Below are positions 10,201 through 16,798 of a stretch of DNA of 21,972 nucleotides, in pieces. Origin of the DNA: Mastigamoeba balamuthi (lineage: Eukaryota > Evosea > Mastigamoebida > Mastigamoebidae); contig CACRSC010000050.1 of assembly GCA_902651635.1 (NCBI GenBank), forward strand, positions 207,635-229,606, given 5' to 3'. The notes beneath the pieces are model-generated. The model searched no databases and had not been told where the DNA came from. It saw only the letters and a list, made by a program, of their open reading frames with translations. A program made the position numbers and the translations under genes. How positions within the stretch are numbered: the stretch's first letter is position 1; each line of letters begins with the position of its first letter.

Positions 10201-11882
10201 TGGTGCCGCACGACGTGCCCGAGGTGTCGAAGTTGCAGTTGTCCGAGCAGCAGGCGCCGTCGCCCGAGGCGCAGGCGCACGACACGTAGTCGACGCTGCA
10301 GCCGTTGAGGTGGATGGTCCCGAACTCGCCGACGGTGGGGTAGCGGTACGTGTTGGTGCCGTCGGTCACGAGGAAGTGGTACATCGTGCAGGCGCGCTTC
10401 TTGCTGAAGCCCGAGTACGAGTACCAGTGGTTGCCCGAGTTCACGCGGCTCAGGCTCGTGGGGGTCCCCCCGTTGGCGACGACCTGGACGCCCGTGACGG
10501 TGTTGCCCAGCGTGACGGCGAACCACATGGCCGTCGTGTAGTAGGCGTACGTGTGCCCCGCCGTCGCGATGAGGTGGTTCGACCACGACTGCGCCGAGGG
10601 GTTCGACGCCGTGCACGACTCGCACTCGGCCGTCTGCACGCACGAGATCGAGTAGGCGTTGAGGTGCGTGCCGTCGTTCGAGGCCATGCCCGAGCACGAG
10701 AGCTCGCCCGCGTTGGCCAGCGTCAGCGGCGAGTTGAACAGCGTGTACCACAGCTCGTTGCCGCTCTTCCACCCCGACTGGCTCGCCAGGTCCGCTGCGT
10801 GCCCCCCGCGCAGCCGTCAGTCCGAGACACGCTCTTTCCGTTTGTTGTCGCGGCGTCTTCGGGGGGGGGCAAAAACCGTCTCGCGGTTTTCTGTAAAAGG
10901 GAAAATGCAACGAGAGAACCGACGCTCGATTGCTGTTGCCGGGGGACCCCTCCGCTCGCACAACAAGGGGGGAATGAGAGGCCAACCCGTTCGCACTCGC
11001 CGGCAGAGAAGGCAGTCCCGGCGGTTTTTCCGGTTTGCAGATCCCCGGATTACAATTGAAAATAGAAATTGAGGGGCATTTTTGCAGTTGTGGGCAACGG
11101 GATGGTGGAGGGAGGGAGACGCACTGACGGCCATGACGGGGGCGTGGAGCATGTAGTACCAGGGGGGCGTGAAGGGGCGGGCGAAGCTGTACTCGTAGAC
11201 GGTGGCCTGGGCGGTGGCCGCTGCCAGGTAGCTCGTGTACCGCGTCGTCGTGGCCGTCCCGTCGCAGTCGGCCAGCTGCCCCGTCGCGTCCGCAGCCACC
11301 ATGCCGGCCGCCACGTTGAGGCAGTTGTTGAACCTGCGGGGGGAGGGGCGGGGGAGTGGCCGTTGAGTCTCCCCGATGGCCCCCTATTCCTGATATTTCC
11401 CCAATTCACAAGAGCAATCTCGGCTCGCATTTTCCCCGACAGATGAGTTCGGCCCTCTTTCTGCGGAGGGGGCGGCCATCTTGGCCCCGAAGCGGAGGAA
11501 TTTCACGGATATCCGCCGTGCCAAGGGGAGGCGAGGGGACCCCAGCGGACCTGTCCGAGGCGTGGAAGCGGGCGACGCGGAGCGTGTTGAGGCCCATGGG
11601 GGCCGAGGGGTACGAGGCCTGGGTGACGCTGCCCCTGTTGAAGAAGAAGCCCGAGAGCCCCGCGAAGCACGTCGGCGAGAAGATGGTCGTGTCGCCGTAG
11701 GTCTCGCGCAGCAGCGAGAACCAGAACGTGGCCCCGCGGTCGAACCACGTCGGGTAGACGCCGTCGGGCGCGTAGTTGTTGCCGACGTCGGGCCACGCCG
11801 TCGGGTTGACCCACTGCGTCGCCGAACCCGCCGCAACGCTCAGCAGAGCCGCTGCCGCCCAGAGGGCCACGAGCCTCCCCAT
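7229..11882 (-). CDS. Large secreted type I membrane protein with disintegrin-like Cys-rich repeats
   Basis: Exons 11882-11551, 11333-11125 and 10794-7229, introns of 217 and 330 bases, give 1368 residues. A signal peptide (LVALWAAAALLSVAAGSA) starts it. Residues 20-270 are an unidentified Trp/Tyr-rich domain. Residues about 271-341 (WFAVTLGN, LSRVNSGNHW, FLVTDGTNTYRYPTVG) faintly recall the beta-sandwich module of expansins. Residues about 346-616 hold cysteine-rich repeats; one (CDPPEYCAGVNGTCPPD) is very close to the ADAM disintegrin core. A PSI-like module (CDLDAGCQWCGDWGC) follows at 617-657. The region 660-1330 is Thr/Val-rich with many N-glycosylation sequons, a basic PSRKR site near 810 and a second Cys cluster (848-886, GDSIVAGTEQCDLSD). 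One membrane helix (about 1337-1360) and an eight-residue tail end it. It is probably an adhesion or recognition protein at the cell surface; the ligand is unknown. No metalloprotease HExxH motif is visible. Confidence 0.85.
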
Positions 11883-12620
11883 CCCCGTCTCTCCCGTGTG
11901 TCTGGTGTGGTGTGTGCTCTGTGCTGGGCTCTGCTGGCCGCGTGGTGTGAGGGAAGAGAGACGGAGAGACCGAGAGATGTCTGTGTGTGAGAGGAAGAGT
12001 GTGGCCCGGCCCAAAAGGCGTAGGGGGGTTCGGGTCGAAATGCTATGTGGGGGAGCTGATGACGTGTGCCGTGGTGATGCCACTGAGATCTCTGCGGTGC
12101 TTCGGTGGGCCGCATTTTTCCGCGTGCGAGATCTCGTGTTCAATTCTCACGATTTTCTCGGACATCCTGGCCTGATTTCCGCTCGAGTGGGCCCGGAGGC
12201 GGTCCGGCTCAGCCCGCGCAGCAGCGGCAACCCGATGCGAGCGGCCGGCCGGCCGGTGGCGGCGCGGAGCGGAGCGCAGTGGGCTAAAAATAGAGAAAGA
12301 TACAAAACCCGGCATTTCCGTGGTGAAGTGGGGTGATTTGCCCATAAGCGGCCAACAACACCGCACCCACCGCCACGGAAGCCCTCCCGACCACCTGATC
12401 TCGCTCGCCCGCTGTCGTGCTACGGACTTACGGACTGCGCAAGGCCAGCAGGAACAAACGGGCCCGAGAGACGAGGCAGCCACTGTGCGGGGTTTTCTAA
12501 TGTGATGGCGTGTTGGTCGTTCAAACAGAGACAGTGTGTAGAGAGAGGGTCGAGTGTTGCGACTACAATCATTGCGTGTGCGTGCGTGGCGTGCAGGGTG
12601 GCTGGCTGCCACTGCTCTTC
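11883..12620. other. Intergenic region with promoter, low-complexity DNA and a candidate structured RNA
   Basis: The left part is the promoter side of the surface-protein gene (ATG at 11882) and is rich in GAGA/GTGT words. The centre (12180-12280) is GC-rich with a short GGCC repeat. CTAAAAATAG at 12284-12293 precedes a strong hairpin (12316-12380). The right end is the 3' flank of the coiled-coil gene, whose TAG is at 12623-12621. A minus-strand frame of 189 codons (12043-12612) has the wrong codon bias and no domain, so I do not call it. Confidence 0.5.
12284..12496 (+). ncRNA. Candidate structured RNA unit: TATA-like box, hairpin, T-run
   Basis: CTAAAAATAG (12284-12293) is followed 22 bases later by an inverted repeat: TTCCGTGG at 12316-12323 pairs with CCACGGAA at 12373-12380, extended by one G-T and one G-C pair. 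Inside, TGGGGTG (12329-12335) pairs with CACCCA (12364-12369) with one bulged G, leaving a 28-base loop. A TTTT at 12493-12496 could end a Pol III transcript. The transcript as a unit is inferred; no known RNA family is recognised. Confidence 0.25.
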
Positions 12621-13820
12621 CTACCTCCTGCGGTTCTGGCGACCGGGCGAGAGGCTGCGGCCGGGCGAGAGGCTCGGCAGCGAGAGGCCAGCCCCGCCGG
12701 CCCCCATGCTGCCCGAGCTGGCCGGGGGCGAGGCGCCCCTCGACGAAGCCGCCGACTGCTCCGCGGCGGTGGTGATGTTGAGCTTGGCGATCTCGCGCTC
12801 GATGTCGGGCGGCAGGTACCCGAGCAGCTTCTCTGCGTGCTCGCGGAGCAGCTTGCGGCGCTCCTCCTCGACGATGCGGCGGCGCTCCTCCTCCGTGGCC
12901 TTGCCCTTGGCGTCGAGCTGGCGCACCTGCTCCTGCTCGCGGTCGTACATCGAGCGCTTGTTGAGCAGCGCCTGCTCGAGCTGCAGGCGCGTCTTGGCCT
13001 GCTGCTCCCTGACCTGCTCCTGGCGCGCCTCCTCGCGCCGCTTCTCCTCCTCGGCCTGCGCCTTGGTCAGCGCGGCCATCGCCTCCTGCTCGCGCTTGCG
13101 CTGCTCCCTCAGCAGCTCCTTGTTGCGGATCGTCTCCTTCATCTGCGCCAGCGCCTCGAGCTTCGAGGCCTCGCGCTTGTGCTCCTCCTCGAGGTGCTTG
13201 ATGCGCTCGGCCTCCTCGACGGCCCGCACGTGCGCCTGCACCCGCGCGTTCTCCAGCTCCTCCAGCCGCTTCTTCCTCTCCTCGATCTCCTCGCTCATCT
13301 GCTGCACGTACGAGTCCTTGGACTGCTGCTTGTTCTTTGCCTGCGTGCCGAGTTCCCCCGAATCAGTTGATTTTGCGCCCCCACAAGGAGAAAACGAGAG
13401 AAAGAAGGCAAAGTACATGTGAGGCGGCCTCATCGTCGAGGCGCTGCTTGTTCTCGGCGTACTCGGCGATCTTGCGCTCCTCCTCGACGAGGCGCTGACG
13501 CTCGCGGTCCTCCCACTCGTGCTTGGAGCGCAGATGCTGCTCCTGCTCCTTGAGGATGTCCTCCCTCTGCCTCATCTTCATGGCCTCCTTGCTGCACGAG
13601 GTCAGCCGCACGCACGCGTGGTCAGCCGAAGGACATAGAGGGAGTGAGACGGAGAGAGGCATAGAGATAGAGACAAGACAGACAGAGAGGACAGAGAGAG
13701 AGAGACAGAGACAGAACAGATAGACAGAAACAGAGACAGAGACACAGAGACAGAACAGATAGACAGAGACAGAGAGACGGAGAAAGACAGAGAAGACAGG
13801 GAAGACAGAGACACAGACAC

Positions 13821-13861
<41 letters not shown>

Positions 13862-14736
13862 GGTGGGTGCACGCACTCGCGCTCCTCCTTCTGGACGCGG
13901 GCGACTATCGAGTCGATGATCTCGCGCTCGCGGCGGAACTCCTCCTGCTCGCGCCTGCGCTGCTCCTCCTTCTCCTTGATCTGCCCCACAATGTCCTCGC
14001 GCGTCACGTTGGCCCGCTTGGTGCGCAGCGACTCCATCTCGGCGCGCATGTCCAGCGTCTTCTGGTACTCCTCGTTCTGCTTGGCCAGCGCCTGGTCCTC
14101 GAGCGCCCGCTGCTCTGCCTGCTTCTTGAGCGTCTCCTGCTGCAGCGTCCGCTCGCGGTTGACCGCAGCCAGCCGCAGCTTGCTCTCCAGCTCCCGCAGC
14201 TCGGGGCTCTCCTCGCGGATGATCTGCCGCAGGCGCTCCTCCTTGATGATCTCCTCCTGCCTGCGCCGCTCCGCCTCGGCCTCGCGCGCGGCCTCTGCGG
14301 CCTGCAGGATCTCCGCCTCCTTCCCCTCCTCCTAAAAATAGACCACAGCGGCGGCGGGTCCGCATTCCGCTCCCGTCAGTCCCGCACGAGGCCCCCGGGG
14401 GCGCGCGCGCGCACGGCTGCCATCTGCTGCTCGATGGCCATCTCCTGGTCGAGCGCGTCCCTGCGCTTCTGGCGCCGCATGATGTCGACCGCCTGCTCGC
14501 TCTGCGTGTTGACCGCAGCCATCTGGCTCCTGGGGGAGGAGGGTCACGCGCTCAGTCTCACGCTGGGGCTGGGGCTGGGATGCCCGGGGACCTTTTGACG
14601 AACTGCGCCGTCTCCTGGATGGCTGCGTCCTGGCGCCTGCGCGCCTGCTCGCGGGCCTCGATCTGCTTCCTCGTGATCTGGGGGCCCGTCAGCCAGGGCG
14701 CGCGGGGCGGGGAGGGAGCGGGGCGCGAGGCACCAT
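12621..14736 (-). CDS. Coiled-coil TPH-domain protein, MNS1-like (ciliary)
   Basis: Coding exons 14736-14734, 14677-14592, 14529-14415, 14331-13877, 13591-13417 and 13340-12621 give 517 residues; introns of 56, 62, 83, 285 and 76 bases. The first coding exon is only the ATG. Nearly the whole protein is a charged Glu/Arg/Gln-rich coiled coil (for example EEIEERKKRLEELENARVQ), typical of the trichohyalin-plectin-homology domain. Near the end, LLREHAEKLLGYLPPDIERE matches the signature I associate with MNS1/FAP127, a filamentous protein inside axonemal doublet microtubules and about 500 residues long in animals. A disordered tail repeats LSPGR twice and ends QNRRR. If correct, the organism builds cilia or flagella. 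TPH-type coiled coil is secure; MNS1 over CFAP45 or CFAP53 is likely but unproven. A CTAAAAATAG box lies about 100 bases upstream. Confidence 0.8.
13627..13860. repeat. GA-rich low-complexity repeat within an intron
   Basis: About 230 bases of plus-strand purine-rich DNA built from GACAGA and GAGAGA units, ending in a nearly pure GA run at 13826-13858. It fills most of the 285-base intron between the fourth and fifth coding exons of the coiled-coil gene, where the transcript is pyrimidine-rich. The word ACAGAACAGATAGACAGA occurs twice, about 40 bases apart. Confidence 0.85.
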
Positions 14737-15021
14737 TGTGGGGAGGGACGGGCGGGCGGGCGTTCAGCGGGCGGGGGGGCAGACAGGCAGACAGGGCAGG
14801 GGAGAGAGAGCGACGGGCGAAATAGGTTCTGCTCCTATTTTTAGGACAGGGGCTGGCAGCATAGATATGCGGAGATTTATGGGTGATTTCTCATGCGGGA
14901 ATCCAAGCAAAGCGGGAATTACCTTGGGTGAGGTGACCGTATCCCCTTGGCCAGTCAGTGATACACTAGCTGACCTCAGAGATGCGCATATCTCGCCGAC
15001 CGTCAGATATGTCTTACTGCG
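14737..15021. promoter_or_regulatory. Promoter region of the coiled-coil gene and 3' flank of the PTAR1-like gene
   Basis: A 285-base gap between the stop of the PTAR1-like gene and the start codon of the coiled-coil gene, both minus strand. It holds a run of pyrimidines on the transcript strand next to the ATG, a CTAAAAATAG box (14844-14835), and three GATAT/ATATC words, one within the near-palindrome GAGATGCGCATATCTC (14979-14994). Confidence 0.5.
14835..14844 (-). promoter_or_regulatory. TATA-like box CTAAAAATAG
   Basis: The minus strand reads CTAAAAATAG, with its near end about 98 bases upstream of the ATG at 14736. The same ten bases occur at 12284-12293 on the plus strand ahead of the candidate structured RNA. 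Function is inferred. Confidence 0.35.
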
Positions 15022-16507
15022 TTAAACGCGGGTGGCGCGCTCTGCTGCTGCTTCTCGTTGAAGCCAATTCCAGTACCGGCGTGCGCACTCGGCGGTCTTG
15101 GCGTCCGACTGGTCGCTCAGCGCCCAGCACGCGAACCGGAATTCTCGTGCGACGTCACTCCTGACACGTGTCAGATAAGGGCGATTGTCTTGGCTCCAAG
15201 ATATGTGCCCAGTTATCTGGGCAAAGTGAGCGCACATCGGTGACTCCCGCACAGCCCCGACGAACGACCCCAGCGTCAGCTCTGCCGTGATGTCGAACCT
15301 CCCCCCGCGGTCGTCCCGCGGCTCCCTCGCCGCAGCTCCCAATTCCCACTCCGCCACGTCAACAGCGAAGAAATCCTGCGCCTGAGACCCGTGCGCCCCG
15401 CGCGCCTCCGAGCGCACCACGTGGCCCGCCTCGCGCAGGGCGCACCAGAGCGCCTCGTGCCCGGCGAAGAACGTGCAGGTCTCGCGCACGAGCTCGGCGC
15501 AGGCCCGCAGGACGGCGCAGGCGTCGCACTGGCCCGCCCAGGGGAGGGATTGAAATTGAAGTGAATTCAAGTGAATTGAATTCCAACAACGGGGAAATCC
15601 TGACCCTCTGCTCGAGGCGGCCGCTGTGCCCCGTCGCCCTCGCGAGCGCCGCGCAGCTCAGCACCGCGTAGTGCGCGCCCGAGTGGTCCGCGGGGTGCGT
15701 CCGCAGCCAGGCCACGGCCCTCTCAGCCTCCTCGCGGGTCTCGTCGAGCGTGGCGTTCGCGTGCTCCAGAGCCCACGCCCTGCGCACGCAGTTATTTCCC
15801 AGTCAGATTCCTGGGAATTCCGATGCCCGCATCGAGCAATTGGCGCCTTTTCGGGCTATCGGCTGCTTCCTTTCGCGGGCAAAACGCAAGTGCTTGCAGG
15901 GGTGGGGGGTTTCCTATGCGGGGGCTGTGCGCTCGCCTGTGCGACCACGCGTAGTAGTTCCTCGGGTGGCGCTGCGCTGCGCGCTCGCAGGCGCGCGACT
16001 CGGCGGCGAGGCAGACGCCCGCCGGGCCCCTCATCAGCGCCCAGCGCCTGTGCGCCCACGTCTCTGCGCTCTTGGGCCACTGCGTCAGCACGAGGTCCGC
16101 CAGCGCCACCTCCGCCGCCACGACCGCCGCCTCTCGCGCCGATTCCGCGCCAGACCCGCCGCCAGCGGCCAGCAGCTGCAGCACGGCGCGCTTGCGGGCG
16201 CCCCACGCCGAGAGGAGGTCGGGGCGCAGCAGGAGGACGGCGCGGGTGTGCTCGAGGAGGTCGGTGCGGCCGCTGGGGGTCGAGCGGGCGGCGTGTGCGC
16301 ACATGGCGGGGACGAGGGCCGAGGGGACGCAGAGCTTGTGGGGCTCGGGCTGGCACACGCACGCGGGCGCCGCGGGGCCCTTGAGCACCGCGTACTCGTC
16401 GCTGGGGGCGGCCCGGAGGTGAGGGCGGACGACGGCAGGGGCCGCGCGGCGCACATGAGAGGGTCGGAGCGCAGCAACGAGAGCAGACTCGCAAACGCCT
16501 CCGCCAT
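15022..16507 (-). CDS. PTAR1-like protein prenyltransferase alpha-subunit repeat protein
   Basis: Exons 16507-16455, 16401-15937, 15779-15605 and 15528-15022 give 399 residues, matching the roughly 400 of animal PTAR1. It carries several PPTA helical-pair repeats: LLEHTRAVLLLRPDLLSAWG; LVLTQWPKSAETWAHRRWAL; ERAAQRHPRNYYAWSHR followed by AWALEH; ETCTFFAGHEALWCALREAG; and a final FACWALSDQSDAKTAECARR. In animals PTAR1 forms the alpha part of geranylgeranyltransferase III with a beta partner and prenylates SNAREs and F-box proteins. A short N-terminal DEYAVLKGP region also fits PTAR1 better than farnesyl or Rab transferase alpha subunits. The third repeat crosses an intron with a GC donor (15936-15935). 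No beta subunit lies in the window. Family secure; PTAR1 rather than another alpha subunit is likely. Confidence 0.85.
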
Positions 16508-16798
16508 TCCCCAGGCTACGCTACGTCAAATATCTCGGGATATTGAGAGAATCTTCATGGTGAAGTCCAGAGAATCCAGTCCAAACAGGAGAAGCGCCGA
16601 GAGGTCTCCTCAAGCATCGGCACTGGCCACCAGCACAGCATCTGCGCTGAGCGGCAAAGAACGCGTGATTCCGGATATGGGCGAGCCGCCCCGAGCCCAA
16701 CCCGTGCTGACGGAAATCTGCTTGGGAACTCAAGTATCCACGAATAATCAAAACATTCATTTAGAATCTGTGTTGTCGGTTAAGATTAGCACGCAGAG
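16508..16798. promoter_or_regulatory. Divergent promoter region of 291 bases
   Basis: The PTAR1-like gene (ATG at 16507, minus) and the RhoGEF gene (ATG at 16799, plus) diverge from this gap, which is much less GC-rich than the exons. AAATATCTCGGGATATT (16528-16544) is a near-symmetric element next to the PTAR1-like start. TCATTTAGAATC (16757-16768) lies about 30 bases before the RhoGEF ATG, a plausible TATA position. GGATATGGG occurs near 16674. Which gene each serves is inferred. Confidence 0.5.

Noticed and set aside
8601-10985. A 794-codon minus-strand frame in a second register of the surface-protein exon
   Set aside because: Arg/His-rich shadow with no signal peptide or cysteine pattern. 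The other register carries the clear domains and membrane helix.
7415-11059. Long plus-strand open frames (525 and 564 codons) opposite the surface-protein gene
   Set aside because: They mirror the minus-strand gene. Their products are Arg/Val/Ala/His-rich, with no domains and no hydrophobic pattern, as expected for the antisense of GC3-rich coding DNA.
12126-12152. GTGTTCAATTCTCAC resembling a tRNA T arm
   Set aside because: The possible stem leaves a nine-base loop and there is no matching D or anticodon arm, so there is no tRNA.
12043-12612. A 189-codon minus-strand frame in the intergenic gap
   Set aside because: No domain, irregular codon use, and it spans the TATA-like box and hairpin.
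13602-13820. Frames of Ser/Leu or Val/Cys repeats over the CT-rich intron
   Set aside because: They are translations of a microsatellite inside an intron that is bounded by good splice sites and joins two coiled-coil exons in phase.
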